Assembly (NCBI RefSeq): GCF_000024025.1
Contig: NC_013131.1
Span: forward strand, 5,952,001-6,016,000
Length of the DNA: 64,000 bases
Source of the DNA: Catenulispora acidiphila DSM 44928
Lineage (GTDB): Bacteria > Actinomycetota > Actinomycetes > Streptomycetales > Catenulisporaceae
Reading direction: 5' to 3'
The notes below the pieces were generated by a model. The model saw only the letters and a program-made list of their open reading frames with translations, was not told the DNA's origin and did not search any database. Shown here in pieces: positions 46,275 through 56,467 of the stretch (position 1 is the stretch's first letter; each line of letters starts with the position of its first letter). Position numbers and translations under genes: made by a program.

Positions 46275-49200
46275 TCAGTCATGGATGAGATCGAAGGATT
46301 CCCAAGGCCCGACCGACGTCCGATTCGCGATCAACGGCGCCGCCCCCGCGTTGTCCGCGGTCACGATGTCGCTGTTGGCGTGCGACCGGAAGCTGACGCT
46401 CCCATCCGCGTTGGTGATCAGGTCGAACTCCTCCCACGGCCCGATCGACGTCCGATTCGCGATCAGCGGCGAGGCGCCGGCGTTGTCCGCCGTCACGATG
46501 TCGCCGTTCGCGTGCGCCCGCAGGCTGACACTCCCATCGGTGTTGTTAATGAGGTCGAACGTCTCCCACGCCCCGACCGTCGTCCGGTTGGCGATCAACG
46601 GCGACGTCCCGGTGTTGTCCGCGGTGACGATGTCCCCGTTGGCGTGCGCCCGCAGGCTGATCGCCGAACCGCTGCTCCCGGAACCGGACGTCGCCAGCGC
46701 GAAGACGTGGATCGCCGGGGTGCCGGAGGTCAGCGGCCCGCCGCCGGGCAGCGTCACCGAAGCCACCGACTTGCCGGCGGTCAGCGCCACCGGCACGGAG
46801 AAGATGTTCCCGGTCCCGCTGTACGTCGTGTTCCCCTGCCGGTTCTGGTACGCCGAGCTGATCGCCAGCGCTCCGCCGCTCGGCGGCGTCGTGGAGAACC
46901 AGTCCGGAGCCGTGATGCTGTAACTCTGGGTACTGCCATCGGTGTAGTTCACCGTGCCGGACCCGGTGGCCGGGCCATAGCTGGCCGACACCAAGAACCC
47001 GAGCGTCCCGGACCCCGACAGGCTGATGGTCTGGCCCGCCGCGACCGTGTTGTCGTTGCTGCCCGCCGCCGCGTTCGGGAACGTGAACGTGACGCCCGAG
47101 GACGCCACCGACGCGCCCGGACCGGCGTGCGCGTTGGTCAGCGCGGTCTCGGAGAAGCTGGCGCCGCCGCCGTCGAAGCTGCCCGGCGCGGTGTTGGTGT
47201 CGGCGCTGATGCCGACGTTGTTGAACGACGCGGCCAGGTTCGGGAAGGAGACGGCTCCGCCGTCCAGCCCGATCTGGACCTTGCCCAGGTGCTTGGCGGC
47301 GGTCGCCTTCGTGCCGGTGACCTGCGCGAACGGCAGCGAGGTGGTCAGCGCCGAGGGCTGCTCGACCAGGTACGTCGACCCGGCCGTGACCGGCACGCTC
47401 AGCGTCCCGTTCGTCGTCGCGGCCACCACGACCGCACCGCTGGAGCCGTTGACCACCTCGGCCTGCTTACCCGGCCAGGGGTTCCGCACGGTCATCGTCT
47501 GCGTCGTCCCCGCCTGGATCGCGGCGGTCGCCAGCGTGCCGCCCTCGACCTGCACGTCGACCTTGCTCCCGCCCTGGATCGCCACCGTTCCGGAGACGTC
47601 CCAGCCCGAAGGCCACGCCGGCGCGAAGCGCAGCGTCCCGTCGTAGTCCTGCGCCAGCGCCTCGTCCAGGGCGGTCGCGACCGTCGAGGACTGCTCGATG
47701 TAGGGCTCGTCGCCGACGCTGCCGTTGAACAGGTTCGCCATGCCGCTGATGTACGCCTGGTAGTTCTGCGTCACGGTGTTCAGGTCAGAGGCGACCTCGC
47801 TGCCCAAGCCGAGCCGCGCCGCCTGCACCGCGTCGAAGTTCCAGTCGGGGTTGGTCTTGTTGACCCGGTTGGTGTACGTACGCTGCGCCAACGCGGTCAG
47901 GTTGTCGCCGTTGACCACGGTGTTGTCGCCGATCAGGCCGAAGGGCCAGACCGGCTCCAGACCGATGTTCTCGCCGTTCTGCGCCTTGGCCGCCGGCTGG
48001 TAGGAGTCGCCGATGATGTCAGTGCCCTGCGCGTCGACGCCGGCCGCGGCGGACGCCGAGGTCGGCTGCGCGTTGAGCAGCTGCGTCTTGCCCGCGTTGC
48101 TGCGCGCGTACGGCTCGATTTCTCCCAGCGCGGTGTTCAGCTGCGAGACCAGCGCCGAGTCGGTGTTCAGCTGGGTCGCGGCCTTCACCGTCGCGTCGAA
48201 CAGCGCCTGGCTGGCGGCGATGTCGGTGGTCGGGTCCGGGACGGCCCACTGCGTCTCGTGCGCGTTCGCCGTGGCGTGCAGGAAGTGGTCCGAGCCGACG
48301 CTCTGGTAGGCCAGCAGGAACGTCGCGGTCTGCTTCAGGATCGGGTAGTACTTCTGCAGGAAGGCGGCGTTGCCGGTGTCCTGGTACTGCTGCCAGACCC
48401 ACAGCGCGATCTCCGCGCCGCTGGTGATCGTCAGGGCGTTGTAGGTGGGGCTGGAAGCCTGCGCGCAGGAGGCGTTCTGCGTGTTGTTCCCGCCGTTGTA
48501 GTAGCCGTTGCCGTTGAACCGCATGGTCTCCGGCACGCAGGCGCCGGCCTTGCCGCCCATCTGCGCGCTCGTCCAGGACTCGATCGCCGGCAGATCATTG
48601 AGATACATGTCGAAGATCGGCGTGTTGAGCGCGAAGTCGCCGGAGCTGATGTTCGCCGCGAGCTGTCCGCGCAGGTTCCAGAGCCAATACCCGGCCGGGT
48701 ACCAGTCCTGTTTGTCCTGGCTGAAGTTGAACAGGTCCGCGACGCCGGCCTGGCTGCCGGGATAGGTGCCCGCGTGCATCGTCGCGGCCTCGAAGTACAG
48801 GTAGAGCGTGCGCAGATTCTCCATGTACTGCGCGGTGCCGTCCGAGGAGTTCATCTCGATCAGGCCGCTGTTGCCCCAGTAGTTGTTCCACCAGGCCGAC
48901 TGCGTGGCGAGCAGGGAGGAGGAGCTGGCAGTCGCGTCGCTGCCGATGACGCTGTTCGCGGTCGCCGTCGGATCCCCGCCGGTCCATTTCGGCGATGCCA
49001 CGACGACCCGGAAGGATCCGTCGGCGTTGGGCTTGAAGCCGACCTGGACCTGCGTGGAGTTGACCACCGAGGCGGTGACGTTCTGCCCGCCGGCGGTGAC
49101 CGCGGCCATCGCGCCGAAGGTCTGCCCGGAGCTTCCGGTCTGGGAGTTGTCGACCCACGTCTGCGCCAGGCTCGCGACCTGGCCGGAGGCGGCGGTGGAC

Positions 49201-49736
49201 GGAGTCCGCCCGCTCCACAGGCTCAGCGTCGCAGTCTGCTGCGTCCCCGGGTTCGCGCCGGTCACGTCGACGACGAGTTCGTCCTTGCCGGCCGGGACCC
49301 ACGCGTGCAGCGTCATCCCGCCGCCGGACTCGGTCAGCACGCCGTTGTAGAGGTCGAGCGTGCCGGTGAAGTTCGACGCGTTGGTCATCGCGCTGAGCCC
49401 GGGGATGTTCAGCTGCCCCGGCGAGAGCCGGTTCGGCATGGTGTCGCTGCGGTTGAGCTGCGCGGTGAAGCCTCCTGCGGCCCACTCGGCGACGCCGAGC
49501 GAGCCGTTGCCCAGCGGCAGGGACTGGGTGTTCGCGGTGTTGGGCCGGCCGAGGACGACGTCGGAGCGCGAGACGACGCCGCTGGCGTTCACCTGGAACG
49601 CCCCGTTCTGCCACGCGGTGGAGGTGGTGGCGGCGGCTGCCGGCGGAGCCAGGCCGCCGGCGATCAGGGCTGGGGTGGCGACCAGCACGGCTGCTATCGC
49701 GAAGGACAGACGGGTACTGAGTTTTCGACTGGACAC
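46275..49736 (-). CDS. secreted GH95-like glycosidase with jelly-roll and beta-trefoil
   Basis: Secreted enzyme of about 1153 residues. After the signal peptide, DVVLGRPNTANTQSLPLGNG and FTAQLNRSDTMPNRLSPGQL mark an N-terminal beta-sandwich of the DUF5703/GH95 N-terminal kind, followed by an (alpha/alpha)6 barrel (about 290-740). Then comes a domain SFNNVGISADTNTAPGSFDG (about 860-1000) also present in the GH3 neighbour, and the three-repeat fascin-like beta-trefoil (about 1025-1153). GH95 enzymes act on alpha-L-fucosides or galactosides; the exact specificity here is open. GTG 49736 has AGGGAG five bases upstream and gives a normal signal peptide. Confidence 0.8.
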   Translation of the reverse strand: MSSRKLSTRLSFAIAAVLVATPALIAGGLAPPAAAATTSTAWQNGAFQVNASGVVSRSDVVLGRPNTANTQSLPLGNGSLGVAEWAAGGFTAQLNRSDTMPNRLSPGQLNIPGLSAMTNASNFTGTLDLYNGVLTESGGGMTLHAWVPAGKDELVVDVTGANPGTQQTATLSLWSGRTPSTAASGQVASLAQTWVDNSQTGSSGQTFGAMAAVTAGGQNVTASVVNSTQVQVGFKPNADGSFRVVVASPKWTGGDPTATANSVIGSDATASSSSLLATQSAWWNNYWGNSGLIEMNSSDGTAQYMENLRTLYLYFEAATMHAGTYPGSQAGVADLFNFSQDKQDWYPAGYWLWNLRGQLAANISSGDFALNTPIFDMYLNDLPAIESWTSAQMGGKAGACVPETMRFNGNGYYNGGNNTQNASCAQASSPTYNALTITSGAEIALWVWQQYQDTGNAAFLQKYYPILKQTATFLLAYQSVGSDHFLHATANAHETQWAVPDPTTDIAASQALFDATVKAATQLNTDSALVSQLNTALGEIEPYARSNAGKTQLLNAQPTSASAAAGVDAQGTDIIGDSYQPAAKAQNGENIGLEPVWPFGLIGDNTVVNGDNLTALAQRTYTNRVNKTNPDWNFDAVQAARLGLGSEVASDLNTVTQNYQAYISGMANLFNGSVGDEPYIEQSSTVATALDEALAQDYDGTLRFAPAWPSGWDVSGTVAIQGGSKVDVQVEGGTLATAAIQAGTTQTMTVRNPWPGKQAEVVNGSSGAVVVAATTNGTLSVPVTAGSTYLVEQPSALTTSLPFAQVTGTKATAAKHLGKVQIGLDGGAVSFPNLAASFNNVGISADTNTAPGSFDGGGASFSETALTNAHAGPGASVASSGVTFTFPNAAAGSNDNTVAAGQTISLSGSGTLGFLVSASYGPATGSGTVNYTDGSTQSYSITAPDWFSTTPPSGGALAISSAYQNRQGNTTYSGTGNIFSVPVALTAGKSVASVTLPGGGPLTSGTPAIHVFALATSGSGSSGSAISLRAHANGDIVTADNTGTSPLIANRTTVGAWETFDLINNTDGSVSLRAHANGDIVTADNAGASPLIANRTSIGPWEEFDLITNADGSVSFRSHANSDIVTADNAGAAPLIANRTSVGPWESFDLIHD

Positions 49737-50092
49737 GAGTGCTCCCTGGACGCGGCGCGTGGGGACGCCGTCACGGGTGAAGACATCGGAGGTGTTGTAG
49801 CGCACGATGGCGCCGCCGTCCAGGCGCGCCGCGAGTTGCGCAACTTTTTGCAGGTCGCTGCTCAGATTTTTTGCAGGACTGATCTGCGGGTTGCCGGTCG
49901 GGCCCGTCGCAGCGCACAGGCTTTGGCACCGGTAACACCCACTAGATCCATACTTGGTCTTTACTCTTCAGGTTCTTGCCATGAGAACCCTGATGTTGTT
50001 TTAGTGTTACGCATAAGTCAAGCATCCCGCACGGGTGTTCAGCCTCCGATTGTCTGGTTGCCGACACCCGAACCCAGTCATCGGATGTATCC
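49737..50092. promoter_or_regulatory. divergent control region of the hydrolase cluster
   Basis: A 356-bp region between the GH95-like/SGNH operon and the GH42-like/GH3 operon. It holds a perfect dyad AGTTGCGCAACT (49834-49845) and two copies of TTTTTGCAGG (49845-49854 and 49868-49877, 23 bp apart). The right half (about 49920-50090) is richer in A/T than its surroundings and probably carries the plus-strand promoter. The dyads look like repressor sites, perhaps for the ROK protein or an unseen LacI-type regulator. Confidence 0.5.
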
Positions 50093-52264
50093 ATGAAAAT
50101 GAGGGCTCTGTCCTTCCTGGCCGCCGGCACGCTCGCCGCCGTCGCCGGACTCGGTACCGCCTCCGCCGCCCCGGCGCCGTCCGCGACCGCCGCGGCGGCG
50201 CCGAGCCCGATGTGGGCCACCCAGCTGCAGTTCGACAACAACGGGACGGCCTGGTCCCAGGCGAGCTTCGCGGCGTTGAAGGCCAAAGGCCTGACGACCG
50301 CGGAGATCGACATGCCCTGGGGCACGATCGAGCCCTCGAAGGGCAGCTTCAGCTTCACCGAGCTGGATCAGGAGCTGGCGAACGCCTCCGCGGCCGGGAT
50401 CAAGCTGATACCGATCTTCTGGTCCTCCGGCTGGGGCGGCAGCCCGGCCTCCTGGGTCACCGGCCGCGAGGCCGACAGCACCGGGGCGAGCAGTCCCGCT
50501 CCCGTGTGGTGGGACCCGGTCAATCAGCCCGCGTACTTCGACTACGTCACCAAGACGGTCTCGCACATAGCCGCCAACGCCGGCTACGGCGGCAGCATCC
50601 TGGACTACGGATTCCTCGACGCGCAGTGGGACATCAACGGCGGCGCCTCCGGGTGGGCTCCGGCCGACATCGCCGAGTTCCACACCACCTACCTGCCGAA
50701 CACCTACGGCACCGTCGCGGCGTTCAACAGCAAGTATCAGACCTCTTACGCCTCATTCAGCGCCGTCCCGGCCGCTGCCATCGGGCAGCCGCTATGGGGC
50801 GTTTACCAGGCGTTCCGAGCCTGGAGCGTGCAGGACACCTACGGCCGCCTCACCGCGGCGGTCCGCGCGGTCACCGCCTCGACGCCGCTGTACTACTACT
50901 TCGGCGGGCACTTCGGGAACGCGGTGAACTACGCCAACATCCCCGACATCTTCTTCAGCCTGGCCAAGCAGTACTCGGCCACGGTGATCGTCGACGCCGC
51001 GCAGTCCCCCGGCCTGGCGTTGACCTTCGGCAGCCTGGCTCGCGCCTACGGCGTCCCGCTCGCGCAGGAGTGGACGGCTCCCAGCGACAGCACGCAGCTG
51101 TCCGCGCAGGCGGTGCAGTGGATGGCGAACTACGCCATGGGCCTGCCGGAAGGCGGCGGCGAGGACTTCTTCATCCACGACGGGACGCAGAAGGACGTCG
51201 TGGGCTGGCCGATCTACACCTCCTGGCTGCCGTCGATGCAGCGCATCAGCGGCTCCTATCCGCAACAGCCGGTCGCCGTCTACATGGACTTCTCCCAGGC
51301 CTACGGCAACACCGGCGGCGGCGCGGTCGGCAGCATGGAGGACGCGATCTCCAACCTGTGGAACGGCTACCAGGCCGGATTCGCGGTCGTCACCAGCCAG
51401 GAGGTCGCCAACGGGACCGTGAAGCTGTCCTCGTACAAGGCGATCCTGCCGATGAACGGCACCGATGCGAACCTCAGCGCCTACCAAGCCGCCGGCGGCA
51501 CGCTGCTGAGCAACGGCTCGCAAATGGCTTCCTACTCCTCGGCCTACGCGACGCTGGCCAACACCGGCGTGCTGCAGGTCGTGCCAGCCGTCGCCGCGAG
51601 CGGGACCGGCGCGACGGTGACGCTGGCGGACATCACCTCGGGCACCGCCTACAACGCCGCGGTGACCTTCAAGTTCGCAGGGCTGGGATTGGCAGCCGGG
51701 AGCTACCACGTCACCGACGCCAGCGGGAACGCGGTACCGCAGAACCCTGTCAGCGGCGGGATCTGCACGGCGCCGAACATCCAGCCGGCGCAGCTCGTGC
51801 AGTGGAACATCGTGGCCGGCGCGGCGCCGGCCGGCACGCCGGTTCCCGCGGCGTGCGGCGGCTCGGCGAGCCCGGTCATCAGCCTGCGAGCCCACGCGAA
51901 CAACGACATCGTGACGGCGGACAACGCCGGAGCCAGCCCGCTGATCGCCAACCGCACCGCGATCGGTACCTGGGAGCAGTTCGACCTGATCACCAACTCC
52001 GACGGCAGCGTCAGCCTTCGCGCACACGCCAACGGCGACATCGTCAGCGCCGACAACGCCGGCGCCTCGCCGCTGATCGCCAACCGGACCGCGATCGGCC
52101 AGTGGGAGTCCTTCGACCTGCTCACCAACGCCGACGGCAGCGTCAGCCTCCGGGCACACGCCAACGGCGACATCGTCACGGCGGACAACGCCGGCGCCGC
52201 AGCGCTGATCGCCAACCGCACCGCCATCGGACCCTGGGAGGAGTTCGACCTCATCCACGACTGA
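50093..52264 (+). CDS. secreted GH42-like TIM-barrel enzyme with beta-trefoil
   Basis: Secreted protein of 723 residues. The signal peptide ends around residue 25. WATQLQFDNNGTAWSQASF and GLTTAEIDMPWGTIEPSKG, then IKLIPIFWSSGWGG, match the start of GH42/GH35-type beta-galactosidase barrels. The catalytic acid is usually the Glu of an Asn-Glu pair after strand 4; here that region reads GFLDAQWDI, so the acid is not obvious. PLAQEWTAPS may hold the nucleophile Glu. After a small beta domain comes the fascin-like trefoil (about 595-723). I see only a weak ribosome site before ATG 50093; ATG 50099 is in frame. Confidence 0.75.
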   Translation: MKMRALSFLAAGTLAAVAGLGTASAAPAPSATAAAAPSPMWATQLQFDNNGTAWSQASFAALKAKGLTTAEIDMPWGTIEPSKGSFSFTELDQELANASAAGIKLIPIFWSSGWGGSPASWVTGREADSTGASSPAPVWWDPVNQPAYFDYVTKTVSHIAANAGYGGSILDYGFLDAQWDINGGASGWAPADIAEFHTTYLPNTYGTVAAFNSKYQTSYASFSAVPAAAIGQPLWGVYQAFRAWSVQDTYGRLTAAVRAVTASTPLYYYFGGHFGNAVNYANIPDIFFSLAKQYSATVIVDAAQSPGLALTFGSLARAYGVPLAQEWTAPSDSTQLSAQAVQWMANYAMGLPEGGGEDFFIHDGTQKDVVGWPIYTSWLPSMQRISGSYPQQPVAVYMDFSQAYGNTGGGAVGSMEDAISNLWNGYQAGFAVVTSQEVANGTVKLSSYKAILPMNGTDANLSAYQAAGGTLLSNGSQMASYSSAYATLANTGVLQVVPAVAASGTGATVTLADITSGTAYNAAVTFKFAGLGLAAGSYHVTDASGNAVPQNPVSGGICTAPNIQPAQLVQWNIVAGAAPAGTPVPAACGGSASPVISLRAHANNDIVTADNAGASPLIANRTAIGTWEQFDLITNSDGSVSLRAHANGDIVSADNAGASPLIANRTAIGQWESFDLLTNADGSVSLRAHANGDIVTADNAGAAALIANRTAIGPWEEFDLIHD
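51873..52261 (+). repeat. three 41-residue beta-trefoil repeats (GH42-like gene)
   Basis: Three in-frame units of roughly 123 bp encoding RAHANxDIVxADNAGASPLI-type repeats. The copies differ by few bases. Equivalent arrays lie at about 44640-45028, 46278-46668 and 56078-56464. Confidence 0.9.
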
Positions 52265-52393
52265 GAGAGCACCCCACGCGGCACCTCGCGAGCTTTTAGC
52301 GAACCAGAACCACTCGCGAACCCACTCGCGAACCCCCGCTTTGCGCACCCACCCCCCGCTCCATCCCTTGCCACCGACCCCGGAGTCGAGTCG

Positions 52394-55300
52394 ATGAGAC
52401 GAACCACCCCCCACCGCCGCAAGCTGATAGCCGCAGGATCAGCCCTCGCCCTGGTCTGCGCGCTCGCCGCGTCCGCGACCAGCGTCGCGGCCTCCGCCAA
52501 GGACACCGCCGCCCCGGCGGCCAGCAGCACGCCGATCTACCTGAACACCAGCTATCCCTTCGAGGCGCGCGCCGCGGACCTGGTCTCGCGCATGACGCTG
52601 GCGGAGAAGGCGGCGCAGCTGAACACCACCAGCGCGCCGGCGATCCCGCGCCTGGGCGTGCAGCAGTACACGTACCAGGCCGAGGCCCAGCACGGCATCA
52701 ACTACCTGGGCGGCGACCAGAACAGCGGCAGCGTCGCGGGCAACCCGCCGGTCGCGACCAGCTTCCCGACGAACTTCGCCTCCTCGATGTCCTGGGATCC
52801 GGCGCTGGTCTACCAGGAGACGACCGCGGTCTCCGACGAGGCGCGCGGCTTGGTGGACAAGTCGCTGTTCGGCACCGGACAGAACAACCTCGGTCCCTCG
52901 GCGAGCGACTACGGCTCGCTGACGTTCTGGGCGCCGACGGTCAACCTGGACCGGGACCCGCGCTGGGGTCGCACCGACGAGGCGTTCGGTGAGGACCCGT
53001 ACCTGGTCGGGCAGATGGCCGGGGCGTTCGTCAACGGCTTCCAGGGCAACTCGATGACCGGGCAGTCGCTGGACGGCTACCTCAAGGCCGCCGCGACCGC
53101 CAAGCACTACGCGCTGAACGACGTGGAGCAGAACCGCACCGGCATCTCCTCCAACGTCAGCGACACCGACCTGCGCGACTACTACACCAAGCAGTTCGCG
53201 GACCTGATCGAGAACTCGCATGTCGCGGGTCTGATGACCTCCTACAACGCGATCAACGGCACGCCCTCGGTCGCCGACACCTACACCGCCAACCAGCTCG
53301 CGCAGCGCACGTACGGCTTCAACGGCTACGTGACCTCCGACTGCGGCGCGGTCGGCACGGCCTACCGCAACTTCCCCGCCGGCCACGCCTGGGCTCCCCC
53401 GGGCTGGACCACCGACGGCGGCGACACGAACTCGATCTGGACCAACACCTCCACCGGCGCGAAGATCTCCGGCGCGGCCGGCGGCGAGGCGTACTCGCTG
53501 CGCGCCGGCACGCAGGTGAACTGCGGCGGCGACGAGTTCTCGCTGCAGAACATCCAGGCGGCGATCAGCGCCGGGATCCTGTCGGAGGGCGTCATCGACT
53601 CCGACCTGACCAAGCTGTTCACGATCCGCATGGAGACCGGCGAGTTCGACCCGGCTTCGAAGGTTCCTTACACCAGCATCACCAAGGCGCAGATCCAGAG
53701 CCCGGCGCACCAGGCGCTGGCCACCAGCGTCGCGGACAACTCGCTGGTCCTGCTGAAGAACGCCAATGTCTCCGGTACCAGCGCGCCGCTGCTGCCGGCC
53801 AGCGCGAGCAAGCTGGCCAACGTCGTCATCCTCGGCGACATGGCCAACCAGGTGACCCTCGGCGACTACTCCGGCGCGCCGTCGCTGCAGGTGAACGCGG
53901 TGCAGGGGTTGACCACCGCGATCAAGGCGGCGAACCCGAGCGCGAACATCCTCTTCGACGCCGCCGGGACCTCCAGCACCACGACCTCGGCGGCGACGCT
54001 GAGCAGCGCGACGCAGGCCGCGATCAAGAAGGCCGACCTGGTCGTGATGTTCGTCGGCACCAACCAGAACAACGCCCAGGAGGGCAACGACCGCACCACG
54101 CTGAACATGCCGGGCAACTACGACTCGCTGATCACCCAGACCACGGCGCTGGGCAACCCGAAGACCGCGCTGGTCGTGCAGTCCGACGGCCCGGTGAAGA
54201 TCAGCGACGTGCAGGGCAGCGTGCCGGCGGTCGTGTTCAGCGGCTACAACGGCGAGAGCCAGGGCACGGCGCTGGCCGACGTGCTGCTCGGCAAGCAGAA
54301 CCCGAGCGGGCACCTGAACTTCACCTGGTACGCCGACGACTCGCAGCTTCCGGCGATGTCGAACTACGGTCTGACCCCGGGCGACACCAGCGGGCTCGGC
54401 CGGACCTACCAGTACTTCACCGGCACGCCGACCTACCCGTTCGGCTACGGCCTGAGCTACTCGGCCTTCACCTACTCCGCCGCGACCGTCGACAACGCCA
54501 GCCCGAACGCTGACGGCACGGTCAACGTCAGCTTCAAGGTCACCAACTCCGGCAGCACCGCGGGGGCGACCGTGGCGCAGCTGTACGCCGCGACGCAGTT
54601 CACGGAGTCCGGGGTGCAGCTGCCGACCAAGCGGCTGGTGGGCTTCCAGAAGACCGGCGTCCTGAACCCCGGCGCCGCGCAGCAGATCACGATTCCGGTG
54701 AAGATCAGCGACCTGTCGTTCTGGAACGCCACGACGATGAAGTCCGTGGTCTACGACGGCACGTACGCCCTGCAGGTCGGCGCCAGCGCCTCGGACATCC
54801 GGACCTCGGTGAACGTCGCGGTCTCCGGCGCCATCACGCCGAAGGTGCAGACCGTGACCGTGCAGCCGGAGAGCGTGGTCTACAACGCCGGCTCGACCAT
54901 CGACCTGACCGGCAAGAACCAGTGGATCAAGGACGACACCACCGGCGTCGGCTCGGTCGCGCAGGGCCGGAACATGAGCGTGACGGCGGACAACGTCATC
55001 GAGGCCGTCAACAACGACCAGTCGTTCGTGAACCTGGCGGGCGCCTCGGTCAGCTACAGCAGCAGCGACCCGACGGTCGCGACCGTCACCAGCACCGGGC
55101 AGGTGCACGCGGTCGGCGACGGCACGGCGCTGATCAGCGTCACGGTCAACGGCGTCACCGGCACCGCGCCGATCGTGGTCCGGCACACGCTGAGCCTGGC
55201 CGCGCCGACGCTGATCACCGCGGGCGGCAGCGGCACGGCGACCACGACGTTCGTCAACGGCGGCACCGCTGCCGAGAGCAACGTCAATGTCGCACTGACT

Positions 55301-56467
55301 CTGCCTTCGGGCTGGAGCGCGCAGGCCACCACGCCTTCGTCGTTCGCCAGCGTCGCCGGCGGGCAGTCGGTGCAGACCACGTGGAAGGTGAACGCGCCGT
55401 CGGGCACGGCGGCGGGACCGTACGCGGTGTCGGCGCAGGCGACGTTGACCGGCAGCGGTCCGTACAGCGACTCCGGCACGATGAACATCGCCTACCCGTC
55501 GCTGAGCGCCGCGTTCAACAACGTCGGCACCACCGACGACGCCAGCACGGCGGCCGGCAACCTCGACGGCGGCGGGACGAGCTATTCGGCCCAGGCGCTG
55601 TCCGCGGCTGCCGGGATCGCGCCTGGAGCCACGCTCACCCACGACGGCGCGACGATCGTCTGGCCGAGTGCGGCGTCCGGGACCAAGAACGACATCGTGG
55701 CCTCCGGGCAGACGGTTCCGGTGTCCGGCTCGGGGACGACGCTGTCTATCGTGGGCACGTCGACGTACGGGTCCTCCTCCGGCAGCGGGACCATCATCTA
55801 CACCGACGGCAGCACCCAGAATTACAGCCTGGGCTTCGCCGACTGGTGGTCGACGTCGGCGGCTCAGGGGACTGACTTCCTGGCGAAGCCGACCTACATC
55901 AACGGCGGCAACGGCAAGATCACGCAGGCGGTGAACCTCTCGTACGCGGCGATCCCGTTGCAGGCGGGCAAGACGGTGCAGGCCGTCGTGCTGCCGAACG
56001 TCAGCGCGAGCGCCGTGAGCGGTTCGGTCTCGATGCACATCTTCGCCGTGTCGGTGTCCGGCACCTCGGCGGGTTCGGTCGTCAGCCTGCGCTCGCACGC
56101 GAACAACGACATCGTGACCGCGGACAACGGCGGCACCTCGCCGCTGATCGCGAACCGGACCTCGGTCGGGCAGTGGGAGTCGTTCGACCTGATCACGAAC
56201 TCCGACGGCAGCGTGAGCCTCCGGTCGCACGCGAACAACGACATCGTGACCGCCGACAACGCCGGTGCGGCGCCGCTGATCGCCAACCGGACCTCGATCG
56301 GGCCGTGGGAGGAGTTCGACCTGATCCACAACTCCGACGGCAGCGTCAGCTTCCGGTCGCACGCGAACAACGACATCGTGACCGCCGACAACGCCGGCGC
56401 GGCGCCGCTGATCGCTAACCGGACCGCGGTCGGCCCGTGGGAGGAGTTCGATCTGATCCACGACTGA
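52394..56467 (+). CDS. secreted multidomain GH3 glycosidase
   Basis: Secreted enzyme of 1357 residues. Order: signal peptide (about 1-35); GH3 N-terminal barrel (about 50-400) with nucleophile Asp in NGYVTSDCGAVG (about 317); GH3 C-terminal domain (about 440-690); Fn3-like domain (about 710-800); bacterial Ig-like domain (SSSDPTVATVTSTGQVHAVG, about 895-915); a NEW3-like domain (about 935-1020); the jelly-roll SAAFNNVGTTDDASTAAGN (about 1035-1200) shared with the GH95-like protein; and the fascin-like trefoil (about 1229-1357). GH3 acts as beta-glucosidase or beta-xylosidase. It lies 129 bases after the GH42-like gene with GGAG eight bases before ATG. Confidence 0.92.
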   Translation: MRRTTPHRRKLIAAGSALALVCALAASATSVAASAKDTAAPAASSTPIYLNTSYPFEARAADLVSRMTLAEKAAQLNTTSAPAIPRLGVQQYTYQAEAQHGINYLGGDQNSGSVAGNPPVATSFPTNFASSMSWDPALVYQETTAVSDEARGLVDKSLFGTGQNNLGPSASDYGSLTFWAPTVNLDRDPRWGRTDEAFGEDPYLVGQMAGAFVNGFQGNSMTGQSLDGYLKAAATAKHYALNDVEQNRTGISSNVSDTDLRDYYTKQFADLIENSHVAGLMTSYNAINGTPSVADTYTANQLAQRTYGFNGYVTSDCGAVGTAYRNFPAGHAWAPPGWTTDGGDTNSIWTNTSTGAKISGAAGGEAYSLRAGTQVNCGGDEFSLQNIQAAISAGILSEGVIDSDLTKLFTIRMETGEFDPASKVPYTSITKAQIQSPAHQALATSVADNSLVLLKNANVSGTSAPLLPASASKLANVVILGDMANQVTLGDYSGAPSLQVNAVQGLTTAIKAANPSANILFDAAGTSSTTTSAATLSSATQAAIKKADLVVMFVGTNQNNAQEGNDRTTLNMPGNYDSLITQTTALGNPKTALVVQSDGPVKISDVQGSVPAVVFSGYNGESQGTALADVLLGKQNPSGHLNFTWYADDSQLPAMSNYGLTPGDTSGLGRTYQYFTGTPTYPFGYGLSYSAFTYSAATVDNASPNADGTVNVSFKVTNSGSTAGATVAQLYAATQFTESGVQLPTKRLVGFQKTGVLNPGAAQQITIPVKISDLSFWNATTMKSVVYDGTYALQVGASASDIRTSVNVAVSGAITPKVQTVTVQPESVVYNAGSTIDLTGKNQWIKDDTTGVGSVAQGRNMSVTADNVIEAVNNDQSFVNLAGASVSYSSSDPTVATVTSTGQVHAVGDGTALISVTVNGVTGTAPIVVRHTLSLAAPTLITAGGSGTATTTFVNGGTAAESNVNVALTLPSGWSAQATTPSSFASVAGGQSVQTTWKVNAPSGTAAGPYAVSAQATLTGSGPYSDSGTMNIAYPSLSAAFNNVGTTDDASTAAGNLDGGGTSYSAQALSAAAGIAPGATLTHDGATIVWPSAASGTKNDIVASGQTVPVSGSGTTLSIVGTSTYGSSSGSGTIIYTDGSTQNYSLGFADWWSTSAAQGTDFLAKPTYINGGNGKITQAVNLSYAAIPLQAGKTVQAVVLPNVSASAVSGSVSMHIFAVSVSGTSAGSVVSLRSHANNDIVTADNGGTSPLIANRTSVGQWESFDLITNSDGSVSLRSHANNDIVTADNAGAAPLIANRTSIGPWEEFDLIHNSDGSVSFRSHANNDIVTADNAGAAPLIANRTAVGPWEEFDLIHD

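Noticed and set aside
46281-50096. Very long plus-strand open frame opposite the GH95-like gene
   Set aside because: It is antisense to a gene with a signal peptide, known domains and a ribosome site; its product is Arg/Gly/Asp-rich with no domain, typical of the shadow frame in GC-rich DNA.
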